DNA of 64,000 bases from Pseudisothecium myosuroides (lineage: Eukaryota > Streptophyta > Bryopsida > Hypnales > Lembophyllaceae), in NCBI GenBank assembly GCA_951799445.1, contig OX637295.1, positions 16,058,001 to 16,122,000 on the forward strand, in the 5' to 3' direction. The first letter of the stretch is position 1. Each line of letters begins with the position of its first letter. Shown one piece after another: positions 45,500-58,500 of this stretch. A model generated the notes under the pieces. The model saw only the letters and a list, made by a program, of their open reading frames with translations, was not told the DNA's origin and made no database searches. The position numbers and the translations under genes were made by a program.

Positions 45500-47427
45500 C
45501 TTGAAACTTTCAGGGCACAATTTTGACTCCCTTTTATTTTCTGATTTTTTTTTCTTGCAATACAAGCTGGTATGATACCTGCAAGCTTTCCTTATCATTC
45601 TTTGTTCAAGTGCAATAAAAATGTTTTTAACAGCCGAGTGTTATGCATCAAATTATAGTCAGTTCACATTATAAGTCCAGTAGTGTCAATTGGTCTACTA
45701 GTATACCAATCGACCCCAATCTAATTATCTAATTCAAGTACGTTTGTACAGATGAATCACCATGTTGCTACCATATTCCCTAGCTGATTTTAATTTACAA
45801 TCAGACTGATTATACTTTTAGTCCATATGTGACCACCAACCTAAGCCGTATGTTTCATTCTACATAATATAGGTGATGCATCACATTTACAAGCAGGAAA
45901 TGCGTAGTCAATCCTGATACACTTGATTTACAGTACCGTGTTGATTTGCACAGTTTGCACGTATAAAAAATCAGCATGGAAATAACAAGACTTAAAATAA
46001 TCAAAGAGTAATTCCAAAATAATTGCAGAGTTTAATAAGCCAACTAAGCATGAAATTTAGAACTTGAGTTAATCCCTTTTGTACTAGAAGGAATCAACCA
46101 ATATCTAGGAGTTAAAGTCAGGTCTTGCAAGCTTTTGCAGATTTGTAAATGTAAAAAAATTGTCCATTCCGACTTGTCTCTGAATTTTGTCCATAACTTT
46201 CTATAAAAATCTTTGAATCACAAACGGATTTTTGGAGGTGAAAATTAATTTCATTTTACAACTTTTTATAGTTCAAAGTTTTTTGAAAAGAATTGATTTA
46301 CTATGCCTAAATGAGGTCTGAAGTCTGCTGATTTTACAAAGCACTTGGAAAAAAATTGCAAAAACTTGGTAAATAACTTCTAACTCCTACTTTGGACACA
46401 TGTGTGAGTTGGTGGTGCATTGGATTATTAAGAACCTTGGGCTCCAACTTGGAGGTCCACGATTCAAACCTTGGTGGCATCACTATTTGTGGTGGTTGCC
46501 ACATGGCAGGTTGTAGGATTTTTGTAGGATTTTTACACTTGTGCAAAAATTGTGGGCATCATAACAATGCGATAAAATTGTAAATTAACGTGCGCACCCA
46601 TGAAACAATAGTAACCACACGATAATCATTGACATTTCGTAGGGTTCCAACTTTGTGATGTTCTTCCTTTCTCAATGAATGGAATTGCAAAATGTTATCA
46701 AAATGTTATCAAATCTCGGGATGGTATTGCTCTATTTTGAATGATTGTACACTCTTTTGGATGAATTAATGGATTTTCATCCATATATTTTAGGTTTCAT
46801 CCATTTCCATAGATGTAAATAGCTTCATCACTCTAGTGCACAACGTTTGCTACACTGCCAAAAACAAATGAAATAATAAAAAAAAAATCCTAAAGCTTAT
46901 TTTGCGACTCTTTCGAGAGCCCCTATCACATCAACATGGACAAGAAAATCTGCAGGACGTTAAACTCATTCCACAAAGTGGAACCAATACGGTGGATTCA
47001 CCCCGATAAAAAACACAATTTTTTTTATTTGCCACATATTATAAAATTTGAAAATTCTGAATTCATATTTGCAATCCGAGACCCCAAATTAGGCACGGGA
47101 GGTCTACAACATACAACATGAAATAGGGATTTTTTTTTCCTTTTACCCTGGAAAACACAAAATTTACTCTGCTGGTCCCACTTCCGCCGTGAGACGGATT
47201 TAATTTCCGTGCAGAAAACCCTAGTCGACTTCAGAGGAACGACATCCATCCATCCATCCCCTAATACAGCACTTATCATTCATCCTCGTTCCCAGGCGCT
47301 GCCTTGTATCAACACCCTGTTTCTGAGCTCCCTATCAATTCATCGTCGCAACAGCAGCGACAGCCGATCGCAGCTAAGTTCCGGCCAGCTTGAGAATCTC
47401 GCTGTAGGCTTGGTCCAGAGTGCAGCT
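45500..47427. other. AT-rich intergenic DNA and 5' leader of the hydrolase gene
   Basis: No gene is seen to about 47.15 kb. From there base composition changes, and 47160-47427 probably is promoter and 5' leader of the alpha/beta-hydrolase gene, including (CATC)4 at about 47245. Confidence 0.45.
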
Positions 47428-50400
47428 ATGGCGGAAGTGACGAAGGTGAAGAAACCCCGGATCACGGCAGCTTCGGCCCGCTCGCACACTCGCCGCGATG
47501 CGCCCAGTCGGGGTCCAGGGTTTTCAGGTGCGATCTTCTTCTCAAATCGGTCATCGTCCCTGTGAATACAGTCTTCCTCTCTGATTTCTCTTCGAATCTG
47601 TGTGCTAGCTGCAACAGCAAATTTTATTTTGTAGTCTGTGATTGATAGTTTTGCTATAATCGGGAGTAGTTGCTTGCTGCATTTGCGTCCAAGGGCGATC
47701 GTCATTGTCGCAATACCTTGTTGATTTTCTTTTGATGGAAAGAGATTTTTTGCATAGCTTCTGTTGTCCTGTGCTGTTCTTTCCCCCGTTTTAGGTCTAT
47801 TGCTGTAGTGTACTGGGAAGTGATTTAGGGCTAGCATTTCAAATGAATGTCGATGAACTTTTTTGCCTTTTGTATGTGAGCTGAGTCTTCGGCTGTTTTC
47901 TTTCGTGAATCTACGAGTGGATGCAGTCCTCGTGATTGCTCTCCGTGTTTTGTGCTAGCTGCGACAGCACTTCTATTTTTATAGTGTGTGCTTGATTTTT
48001 TTCGCTATGATCGCCTGTCGTTGCTTACTACATTTGCGTCCAAGGGCGATCATCATTGTACTTACACCTCGTTGAATTCGTTTAGCTTAAGTGATTATTT
48101 GCATTAGCTTCTGTTATTCTTTGAGTGTAGATGAACTGTTTTGCCTTTTGTATTTGAGCTTAATCTTCGACTGTTTTCTTTCATGAATCTACTAGTGAAT
48201 CTTGAAAATGATCAGTATGAGAGAGGTCTGAGTAGTCAAATTTTTTATTGGGGAAGCTGGACGAGCCCCTGAGATTCCTGAGATTAGGTGCTGGATAGTC
48301 TGGCGGAGAGGGGCCATCGAGGAGCCAGTAGAGCCTTTGGATTTTGGAGGAGAGAGGCAAAATCGCCTTCAATTCTTTTATTCAGGGGGCTCTCTTTCCA
48401 TTGAATCCCTCCTCTATTGAATCAAAATTGGGCCCGATTTACGTATGTATTCAGAAATTTATATGTGACTGTGCATGGCTCCTCTCCGCAAGTCGTCACC
48501 TTCGGCTGTTTTCTCTCATGAATCTACTAGTGACTCTTGGAAATGATGAGTATGAGAGGTAATGGAAATCAGAATAATACGCTCTATTACGTTCTCAGTT
48601 TTCTAATGGAGTTATAAGTTGAACGCTCTTTAACGTCTTTTAATCTTTGTAAGTGTACTTGTAACCGAAGAACAGTCTTAAAAACAGAATCGGAGAGGTT
48701 CCTAGTCCAAGGCAATCAAACATGCTATTAGAAAATGGTATAAATAAAAAATATTTTGCTTTTGATAACCCTGGAGAGAGGTCATGTCCCCTGAAATGTC
48801 TGCTGGGGCAGCTGAACAGTTCCCTGAACTGGAATGCATAACTGTAGCTGTCATGAAATTTTGAGGACCTGTTGGGAGGAATATTAGTAGACTTGCATCT
48901 GCTACGTAGTATTGCCCATCTCTTCTTTTCATTTAGTTGCGGAAATTGAGCACGCTCTAGAAACGCATTATTTGACCGTGAGATGGAAGCGGGTGTAGGT
49001 TTTGTGCGTAGGATGGTGATGCTTGTCGGAGTCATTGTGGGAAGCATGATATACAAGGCCATCACTCCGCCGCCTTTCAAGGTGCTAAATAGCCCTGATG
49101 GACCCAAAGTTACTGCTCCACGAATTGAATTGCGCGATGGCAGACATTTGGCTTACAAAGAATGGGGTGTGAAAAGAGAAAGGGCTAGTTACTACATCGT
49201 CCACGTCCATGGTTATATGGGATCCCGTCTCCAGAGCATTCCAATTCCGACGGTGAGTACTCTTGTTCAAGCTCACTCTAGTCATATTCTGCTGGTTGTT
49301 CCTTGAATTGCACTAAGAGCGTCATCTTACTTTTATTCTGTTTACAATTCTTGTGCCTGGAATAATACAGTATTAGTGTGTAACCTTTTCATTCTTGAAG
49401 GGTACTGTGTGAGTGTACTTTACTTATATCTTAGAAAGTTGCTGTAGACTGATCTTAGATATCTACCACCTGTGCTAATCAATATAACTTTATGATCGTT
49501 ATGCAGGAGGTTATGAATGAGCTCGGTCTCTATGTGGTATCATTTGACAGAGCCGGATATGGGCAAAGTGACCCGAACCCAAGACGCTCCATTCAATCAG
49601 ATACAGAGGATGTTGTGGATCTGGCAGATGGTCTTGGGTTGAGGCCCAAGTTTTTTGTAATTGCAACTTCATATGGAAGTTATACCGGCTGGGGTTTGTT
49701 GAAGTACAGACCTGAAAGGCTTGCGGGTGTTGCTTTTTCAGCTCCAGGAGTGAACTTCTGGTGGCCAGGATTTCCTAAGTCTGAAATGGCCAAGGCTTGG
49801 GACTCTTTGCGACCCGGGGACAAATTGTCTATGAGGGTCGCTCATTATCTTCCTTCTCTCACTTACTGGTTCAATACCCAGAAGCGGCTCCCAGTAATGG
49901 CTGTTGAATCTGAAAATCCAATTACAAGTTTCCACCCGAAGGACCAGGAACTTATAAAGACGGTTCTCAATCCTGGCGTACATCCCGAGGTACAATCTTT
50001 TTTTTCTTAGTATTAGTATTTTCTCTTTTGAGGGAATAGCTATATTGTTGAGAAATATAGCAGTTCTTCCTCAAATTCGATGTGTATTGCAGTTGCTGAA
50101 AACCGCTTATTCTGTATGTCATCGGTGAAGTATTCCCAAGGCCTAACTGTGGTTCTTGGCTTGTGCAGCACTACGGGGAGTCAATGCAGCAAGGCACTTT
50201 TGAGTCAAAGTACAGGGATTTGATGATCATGTTTTCAGAGTGGCCCTTCACACCCATGACTCTGGAGAATCCATTTGATACTCCTGTCCACATTTGGCAA
50301 GGAACCGAGGACACCATGGTTCCTGCCAACCTGCAAAAATACGTGGCCAACAGCTTGCCCTGGGTTCAGTATCATGAACTTAAAGGCGACGGCCATATCT

Positions 50401-50480
50401 TGAATTTTTACCCTGGGGTGGCTGAAAAGATAGTCCGCACTTTGGTGGAAGACTCCAACAAGAAAGACTTCACATTGTGA
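47428..50480 (+). CDS. Membrane-anchored alpha/beta-hydrolase (plant family)
   Basis: Exons 47428-47527, 48951-49252, 49507-49989 and 50169-50480 give about 398 residues. Exon 1 encodes MAEVTKVKKPRITAASARSH, a conserved start of this plant family. Exon 2 carries a hydrophobic segment (MVMLVGVIVGSMIYKAI) followed by PPPFKVLNSPDG, APRIELRDGRHLAYKEWG and the oxyanion-hole HG (VHGYMGS). Exon 3 has SFDRAGYGQSDPNP and the nucleophile elbow ATSYGSY (Ser). Exon 4 has the acid in GTEDTMVP and the His in GDGHILNF, so the triad is complete. The substrate is unknown. The acceptor used for exon 2 (TTGAG before CACGC) is weaker than the TTTAG 15 bases upstream, but only the weaker one keeps the frame; alternatively translation starts at the ATG at 48983. 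Confidence 0.85.
47572..48220 (+). repeat. Tandem duplication inside intron 1 of the hydrolase gene
   Basis: GTGCTAGCTGCRACAGC, CGTCCAAGGGCGATC and TTTTGCCTTTTGTAT recur at about 350 bp spacing (for example 47602 and 47952; 47686 and 48037). A partial third end (CGRCTGTTTTCTYTCATGAA) appears at about 48500. Age is moderate, judged by substitutions. Confidence 0.75.
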
Positions 50481-51934
50481 GTGACGAACTAGCTGTGTAC
50501 TGTAGAGTTCCGAGTTGTCTGGATGTTCGGTTTGCTGAAACCAGAAACATTGGTGTACGTTTCTTTTGTCGTAGATCTGTAATTTATGACAGTTGAGTGT
50601 TCTGGCCATGTGTATAGACTTCTGCATCAGTAGTACAGGGGGAAAATTGCTTTGTGCAGTTTCTTAGGCTGAGGTTTTCTTTTCTGAACGATATACGTTA
50701 TGGAACTCACCCTTCAGGTGCTGTGGAAATTGAGGGCTTCTTAAACAGTGGCTTGGTGTCTCAAATTTTGAGAGCCTAACCTGGGCTCTTCAAAGTCAAT
50801 GAAAAGAGTTGTTACCTTATCATGTGTGCGGACTCTAGTTCCTTTGTGTTGCATAAGTTTGTGATACAGTATCTGAATTCTGTGAAAGGCTTCCCCTTCT
50901 CTGGCGAGAAGCACATGGAGGGTGAAGTCTACATGGACGGACTCTCTCTTGGCCCCAAATACTTTGCAATGCAAGGCACAATAAAATTAGGGTTTGGTGA
51001 GAGAGAGCAAAGATGTGATATTAGAAAAGGTGATATTAAGAGTCTTGGATGTGCAATCCTAGAAAATAGAAAAGAAAAGAAAGTGGAAGCCCAAGTTGAA
51101 GCATAGAAAAAATGCTCTGTTGCTATTTTGTAGCGAAGTCACAAGTCACTTCCCTGCATCCCTAATTCGAATTCATCGAACACGTCATTCAGCAATCCCT
51201 CGTTTGCGACAACATTCAATTTCATACTCCGACCACGGCAATGCATCTTCTAGAATCGAAGATTTTCCACAGACGAAAAAAACTGACGACTCCACCACTC
51301 CGGAGATCCAGAGATCGACATTGCAGAGTTTTCTTTTGCACGAGTTTCCTCCCCTTTGCTACAGAGCAAACGCAACTTAGGCTAGTTTTTTTGTAAAGAA
51401 AATTTAAGTTTTTCTTACAAAATAGCCAGGTTCATGCTGAATTTTAAATCCAAGCCAGATTTTACCTAGGACGTACCAAGGTTTCATATAGATATCATGA
51501 GTATCACCAAAATATCACATGAGTATTGAAGAAATAGTTTGCTACTTCTCCAAAATGAAACAAGAATGGTATGACCATGAGGTTCTATCCTAAGTAAACA
51601 ACAAATGAATATCAAGTTTATTGATAGTAGATATAAAGGAAATTAAACAAAGAAAACGTAGAATCAATGATATGCAAGAAAAATTAAAAATTAAATTTAA
51701 GAAAAAAAAATCAGCCCCCTCATGGCTCCATCCGACCAATTGGATAAAGAAGGGCATTGGACTAGTCTGACAAAGAGTGGGGGCCACCTAGTCGGTCCAC
51801 CCTCCAACTAAATCCTAATCACGTTGTATAATGTGAATGTGATAGGATCGGAAACCATAGTCCATGCGAGAGTTGATGTTATATTCTCCATCCAAACGAC
51901 AAAGCCAATAAATCACTAGCGAAGCTTTACTTTC
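50481..51934. other. Intergenic; contains the Helitron empty-site homologue (about 51383-51565)
   Basis: No gene is recognised. The segment about 51383-51565 is homologous to the host sequence surrounding Helitrons 1 and 2 (about 40455-40584 plus 41567-41612) but lacks them. A 94-codon frame at 50822-51106 has no known domain. Confidence 0.55.
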
Positions 51935-52227
51935 ATAGTCAATTTCATTAAAATGGCGGTATTCCGTTAATTTGGTGCTTTTAGCAATTCAAACCGCATT
52001 TGTACTAGAATCTATATCAACATTAGATTTTTGAAATCTACACCTATCCAAGATATTGGAAGTCTACATCAATCCTAGAATTTTCAGATTGTGTGGTCTG
52101 ATATCTATGTCAGACCCAGATTTCTAATATCTAAAACTAACCTAGATGTTAGCAATGTATGCTTGTCTTAGATGTCACTGTTTGAAAATGGCACATGGAA
52201 TACCACCATTTCAATGAAATTCACCAT
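51935..52227. mobile_element. MITE family B, copy 3 (293 bp)
   Basis: It begins ATAGTCAATTTCATTAAAAT and ends with the inverse ATTTCAATGAAATTCACCAT. TTTC flanks both sides, a 4-bp duplication. GGCGGTATTCC and GGAATACCACC near the ends match copies 1 and 2. The middle is longer and diverged, with repeated TCTAGAATCT/TAGAT words. Confidence 0.65.
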
Positions 52228-52238
52228 TTTCCCTGTAA

Positions 52239-52508
52239 GGTAACTACACCTAAATCACACAAATAAGCAATTCCACATAATTTACATTATTATATTGATT
52301 TTTTTTTGTAGGGTCTTGTTGGTAGTCAAAAGAGATTCTAGATTCTCTTAGAATGCATTTTTGAACACCCTATGAACAAACTACTAATTCTCAAAGTACC
52401 AAAAATAGGGTTGAGGGTAACCAACTATAGACTCTCATGAACAATGGAAGTACAAGAAAAGAATCTAGACTATGCCATTTCAGAAAGCGGTCGAAATTGG
52501 GTGTAGTC
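52239..52508 (-). mobile_element. MITE family A, copy 3
   Basis: It begins GGTAACTACACCTAAATC and ends AATTGGGTGTAGTC. The body is the reverse complement of 3249-3539 (GGTCTTGTTGGTAGTC, then AGATTCTAGATTCTC, then TAGACTCTCATGAA). It lies 11 bp from the end of a family B copy. Confidence 0.65.
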
Positions 52509-53191
52509 TAGACTCATGTCCGATTTGTGCAGCTCAAAGCTTACTAAACTATATTTGCAGCACTGTACGGGGTCCCGTCTTTGCAGACAAGGCAACTTGT
52601 CTGCAGAAAACCAGGACCCACAGATCGAGTCACGGGAAGACCCGCCGACCGCGTGGTTCCGTTGTGCCGGAATGGAATTTACGATTAAGTTAATCAATCT
52701 GCAGAGTCCAGAGTCCAGACACCCCTTTCAGTTGCCGACGCTACATTGTCGTCCTCACTCGTTCGTCAGTTTCCTTCAGGAACTTACTGTAAGTAATGAC
52801 ATGCAGTCTGTGCCACGCCGACGCGGGATTTTCTAGAAGTTCTGATTTGAAGACATGTGGCCACACTGTTCATGTTGTGCCGGAATTAAGGGTCAAGTAA
52901 GATTTTCTAAGGATCCAACTATCCAAGCAACAGTTTTCAGTCATTATAGTAAGAAGCATAATGCGGGAAACCGTGTGACCGGGCGAGTCCCCGATCACTC
53001 CCCTGGAGTCTGTGCCTTGAAGTTAGCAGCTTCTCATGGACGCTGCTTGCAGCGCACGTAAATCGAAGCTCCCTGTTTTCTGACGAATATAAGCAAGTTA
53101 AGCGTTGCTCAAACCCCAAACATCATTCACTTCCATCAACTCCCATTCTATCGCCCTCTTCAGATCGACAGTCAATCGTGTTCAGAGCCTC

Positions 53192-53325
53192 AGTCTCACT
53201 TTCCATTCTGTAAATTTTACGTCGAGTTCGGAGCCTGTATCATATTTTCCATTCTGTAAATTTCACGTCGTGATCAGAGCCTCAGTCATACTTCCCATCT
53301 TGCTGTAAATTTCACTTCTCGTCGC
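53192..53325 (+). repeat. Three imperfect about 50-bp repeats in the leader of the HMA gene
   Basis: CCATTCTGTAAATTTYACGTCG, then GAGCCT, recurs three times with drift just 5' of the coding sequence. They lie in the presumed promoter or 5' untranslated region. Confidence 0.6.
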
Positions 53326-53398
53326 TTTCAAGTAGCTGAATCCAAGCTCGCATTCAATCAACAGTTAGATTGCTCCAGTTTTGTAGAGTTTGAATACA

Positions 53399-53902
53399 AT
53401 GGCGCGTTACAATCACGGTGAGTCTCAGTACGTTTCCTTCCCGGATCCCCGATCTCCAGTTTTTTTCCGCGAGGCTCCCTTCTACAACGACGTCTACTAC
53501 CGGCGAGATTATCGTGACCAACACCCAGTAGATCCCGGTTACGGCGGCCACTTGCTACCTTACAATGAGCAAATCTTCCTTCGACAGGAAGATCCATGGT
53601 GGCGCAACCACGAATTTCCTCACAATGGGTACGGGTACCCTGTTTACGTTGTGGAGCATCAGTACCCACGGGAAGCAGTCGAATGTACAGTGAAGCTTTC
53701 TGCGCCGCAGCTCTGTTGCGACGACTGTGAGCACCGAGTTGTGGAGGCATTGAATGATTTCCCAGGCGTGCGGAACGTTGTTGCTGACCAGTGGGAAAAG
53801 AAAGTGGTGGTGGTGGGGGAGAATTTGCGACCGGAGCAGGTGCTTCGGCGTCTGCAACGAGTTTCGCGTATGGATCGATCTGTCTTCTGGCATGATCGGT
53901 AG
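53399..53902 (+). CDS. Heavy-metal-associated (HMA) domain protein
   Basis: An intron-less frame of 167 residues from ATG 53399. The first 95 residues are rich in Tyr, Arg, Pro and His, with PDPRSPVFFRE and RRDYRDQHPVDPGYGG, and probably are disordered. An HMA fold follows (about 97-160): the beta strand CTVKLSAP, the metal site CDDC, helix EHRVVEALNDF, GVRNVVADQWEKKVVVVG, then RPEQVLRRLQRV. The CxxC pair that binds copper or zinc-type metals in this fold is present. There is no C-terminal CaaX prenylation box (it ends WHDR), so it is not a typical isoprenylated HIPP; it resembles HPP-type plant proteins. Metal and role are unknown. Confidence 0.82.
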   Translation: MARYNHGESQYVSFPDPRSPVFFREAPFYNDVYYRRDYRDQHPVDPGYGGHLLPYNEQIFLRQEDPWWRNHEFPHNGYGYPVYVVEHQYPREAVECTVKLSAPQLCCDDCEHRVVEALNDFPGVRNVVADQWEKKVVVVGENLRPEQVLRRLQRVSRMDRSVFWHDR

Positions 53903-55418
53903 CTTGGGGTTTAAGTTTGCAAGCATTACATCCAATTTTGACCGCGATTATGTTAATACGGTTTCTTACTTGTGCTAGTTAGGATTTGTGGTTTGTAGCG
54001 AGGTTTTGAGCGACGTTTTTATGTACAGTACAGAGATGAATGATACAAGAATACGGGTTCAGGAAGCTCGCTTGCAGACATGGCCGGATTGGAACTGTGA
54101 CTATAGACTATAGACGGAAGGAAACATCCTTTGAAACATAAACATGGATTAGAAACACTGCTTGAGTAGCAGCTTTTATGTACAGTACAATTTTCCTTCA
54201 AAGATGTGGAATAGAAAAAATTGCGGCAACAAAAACAGAGTGTTGCGTGGTAATAAAGTCTCCGAATTCTTATTGTACATGCGTTCTCGGATCCTCGCAT
54301 CCAAAGCCACCGCCATGCATCCTCATTTGTTGATTTATTTAGCGAAATGTTATCATATCTGCGTTTGTACAATCGATCCTTTGAGACTCATTTTGTGTCC
54401 AGAGAGCTTTGATTTTTATTACAAACATTGACTGGACTTGTGAGCAGACAGAAACGAAAAAAATGACTAATTGCAATTCACCTTATGAAATTTTGAGAAA
54501 TTTAAATTAAGGGTTGGGGGCAGTTAGTGGCTTCCACCACAGTCACTAATTTACCATCAAATCAGATTAACTGTACACGTCCAGTTCAAGAATCCTGGAG
54601 TTCATGGTTTTGAAAATGGCAGGGGGGGCCAAGCAGCACCATCGGATAGAATATGAGGAGTAGAGATCGGACGGTTAGCAGCAGTCCCTGTAACCGTTAA
54701 GGGCTTCAGCAGTGTCACAGGCCGCGGACACCTTGCACGGAGCCAGTCAAACAAATGCCTAGCCTCTGCGGATTCTGCATTTCAGTAGATTGCCTTCTCC
54801 ACCTTCCAAGGACGCCGTGATTCATGTGACGTAACTAACAGTTGCTACCGATTCTGCTGCGAAAAACTGCCGCCCGGGAGCTTCGGTTTGATTCATTTTT
54901 GGTTTAATTGAATTTTAGAGCAATGCCGCGTTTTTACGGAATCACAGCATTCGTTGCAGGTTTGGGAAATTTGAATGATAGATTATGGGGTTTTAAAAAC
55001 CTTGTTGAAGATTAGGGTTGACGAGAGAGACTCTTCAACAATGGCAGTGAGAATGGAACCCTATTTGGTGTTGTAGAGAGATTGGTGTGTATATTCTGTT
55101 TTCTGCAATTTATGAGTTTTCGATGTGGACGGGGATGTTTGGTTCTGTGCACATTGTCGAGGCGGCGCTAAGGTCTAGGAGTGTGGCTACTGCGTGATGA
55201 TGTGTTGCAAGCTCTGGACTAATTGATTCCGGAAGCTCGTTTGGTGTTTTATATCCTGGAATGCAATTTGGTTATGGTCGAAGCGTTAGGGTTGGTGCTA
55301 AATCGTTTTTTTTTTAATTTTCATTCAATTTTCGTAATGTTGTGATTGGAGCTGGATTAGGGTTGAAAGTTATGAAGCATAGATGACGGAATGTTACTGT
55401 TTGCAATTTATTCCCGCA
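53903..55418. other. Intergenic between the HMA gene and the coiled-coil gene
   Basis: No gene is recognised. The part near 55 kb may hold promoter and leader exons of the coiled-coil gene. Its first exon could not be fixed: an ATG at 55419 opens a basic frame that would meet the next exon only through a 31-nt intron, which is implausibly short for a plant. Confidence 0.4.
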
Positions 55419-55539
55419 ATGCACAGCAGTGCTGAGAAAACGCGGAGTCGCAGAAAGCGAAGCTGCGTGATGAGGAGTGGAAGCATTTTAAGGACTTCTC
55501 GACGCTGGTGACTTCATCAAATTCCAACTCTCCTGCAGT

Positions 55540-58500
55540 TTGGGGACTGGAAGAAGATACAAGAGGCGAAGTCTGTGGATTTGCACGTTGTTTGAGGATT
55601 TTGATCACCCACGCCCGAGCACATATGGACAGAAGAGACCGCCGTCGAAGGCGGCAGAGACTTCAAGTGTAAGATCTGACAGTAAGAGTATGGCATTGCC
55701 GCGGTCTAAAACGAATCTATCTTCGAAAATCTCTTCAGAGGTAATGTTGAAAACTTCGAAGAGCGTGAGAATTGTCGATAATCAGCGGCCACAACATTGG
55801 GATGTCACCATGGCTGAAACCTACGGGATCGCTAAAACGACTAATTCTGGAGCAAAGCCTAACTGTTTGATTCAAAGGCTGAAGAGAAGCCATGGTGCTC
55901 TGCCCTCTGATTCTAAGGCTTCGCCTACGCGTACACAGATTGGAAAGGAGGTTGCCAGGCCGTTGTCCGCGCAAAGTGTTCACAACCCTATATCAGGTAT
56001 GCGCATCGAAAGACATCTCTTGTGCTGTAAGGAGTTTTGACCTGCACATTGTGAAGCGATTTGGCATCGTGGGCTTAGATTGCACCCGCGATGATAGATT
56101 GTAACTCTTGACCTAAATTAAGATGTAGAGAATATGAATATACTCCACTGCAAATACGTTAACACCGTGAAGGATGTACTAATCGTGATGTTTGCAAACC
56201 TCCTGCAATCGAAGAAAAGCATATCAAGTACACTTGTTAGGAAAAGAATGGCAATTGCAGCACTCTGAAAGCGGTTTCTTAGTTAGCAAATATGTTTACC
56301 TCAATGTGATTTTTAGGGATGACGTATGTTACAATGTCCATTTGGGCTATGGCAGGTTCAGGTGAAATCACAGCATTCCGACCAACTCCCAGGAGCCGTG
56401 ACGCATTACGCATGAGAGGAGGAGCAGGACCTTCGACAACGCTTTCCGGTTTGGGCAGCACTGCATTGAAGGCTTTAACATCAAGTGTGGTCACAGGAAG
56501 GGCGTCAAATGAGGATAGCACCTCTTCAAGCAATCTGAAGTTTGCTAACCATCAGGTCGCATCAAGAGGGTGGGTATGGAAAAATGCAAGGAGCGGATCA
56601 TCGGAAAACTCAGTTGAGACGGTGGCAGAAAGCAGCAAAGCTGTAGTCAAGACAGATTCCGACGAAGTAGAGGAGTTAATTGGATGGATTCCGAGCCGAG
56701 AAAACGACAGGGCACCAAAGCGCAGTTTGAATGAGAACGGCTATGGTGAAGATAGCTCAGGACCGGAGATAGGGCATCGTGGTCACCATCCAGGGGACTT
56801 TCGAGAAGAGCGATTGTTCAGGCCGGCACGAGGTTTGAGTTTGCGTGAATGGAAAGGGGGATTTCTGAGAGATCATGTATCTCATGGTAACTTGGATGCT
56901 GCTGTAAGTGACAGATCACGAAGGAGTGTTGACAATCGGTCAACATCGGCACCAGTACGAACAGCACCGACTATGGTGGTGACGGGTACCTTCACTGCTT
57001 CGCCATCTCCAAGTGTCCAGCAAGGAGTAAGAGAGAATTGCGAGCATTTCCGGCGGCAGATGAGGCTGCTGAAAGAAAAAGCGGATGACACAAGAATGAG
57101 GGAGGAAGAAGTGGAAAGCATGACTGAAAGATTGCAAAATCGATTCGTTGAGGAAATAGACCTGCATGGAGGCGACACTAGGCTTAACGACATTCAAATT
57201 CGTGCCGACGACAACGAGCTAGAGGAGTTGCGCGAGGTACACAGATTCGGACGATTTTCCACTTCATTTCAAACACTTGAGCGCGCAGGCTACCTGGAGC
57301 GGGCGTCGCTGGAGTCTCTCAACAGAACCATGACTAGACTCATGAATGGAGATCATCCTAATTCAAATCCATCTTCGCCACCACCTGAGACCATGGGAAG
57401 TCGTGCGTTGTTGGAAACGAAAAAAGAAATGACAGAAAGTATATCCATTTCAAGCTCTTCTACCTCGTCCCAGTCCTCTCTCCCACTCTCCCACTACATT
57501 CAGAAACTTCGAGATTCTCGACTCAAGAAATCAGCAGGAAGTGGAGTTGGTGAGCGCCAAGTTGAGAACGTGGTACACAAATACGGCAGTGAGGACGGGT
57601 ACGCCGGGTTGTTGTCGACAACGGCTGCAGGATTAGACCCCGGTGAGAGACAAGATACTTTGAAGCTTCGTGCATCATCGCTAGGATCATCTCCGCCGGT
57701 GCTGCTAACCACAAACGCCGCTAGCAGTAGCCCCAAAGCAAATCATCGACTGCCTCCACCTCCACGCTTTGGCAACAGGGTGAAGTCACAAGTGTATGCC
57801 TCCTCAGTCTGTCCTCAAACGTTGAACAACAAAAAGTCAGATTCGGACTTCAGCTCAATTGCTATGTTGCAGGCGAATCCCGATCGCCAGCAACTGACAA
57901 CCATCCCGACTACCATTTCAGACAGTGGTGCCATGGTTGCAAGCCAACTTCAAGCTGGAGGAAAGCCGGATCAGCAAGCTATTTGTTATCCACCTGATGA
58001 ATTGAGGGCCAGTGTCTTGAGCCGAAGCATTTACGAGGTAAGATTGCCCGGACTGTCTTTGATTCAGGCCAACTTACCATTGAATATTCTAAACATACAA
58101 TGAGGCCAATTCTCGTACCAATGCTTACGAACCTGAGCTTTGCAGAGTGTGCATCCTGACGCAAACGATGAGAAAATAGCTCACCTCCAGAGGGCACTAG
58201 GGGAGCTGAAAGGCTCCATGGAGGATGTGAAGACCCGGGTTGAGGTCGAGAGCGAAGGATGGCGGGATCGTGTCGACCGTTTAGAGAAGGAACTAGAGAT
58301 GGTGAAGGAGACTGATGATGAGATCAGTGCAGCAAAGCAGAGTTTCAAGAACGAACTCAAATTTAAATTTTCGGAATTCATGTCTGACACTGAGAAGCTG
58401 TTTCAAAAAGAGAGAGAACAGGTATTTTGGTAGTTGCGTTGAAGGTCGTTGAGAACTTAGATATGAATGTGCAAAACAGTTCTGCGTTGTACCACCTCAC

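Noticed and set aside
45240..45598. Cys/Phe/Val-rich frames
   Set aside because: Translation of the (TTTG)n and (TTTTG)n tract of Helitron 4.
50822..51106. 94-codon frame downstream of the hydrolase gene
   Set aside because: No domain and no splice partner; overlaps an antisense frame of similar length.
55419..55539. Start of the coiled-coil protein at ATG 55419 through an intron at 55508-55538
   Set aside because: The frame fits, but a 31-nt intron is below the size plants are known to splice; left as unresolved.
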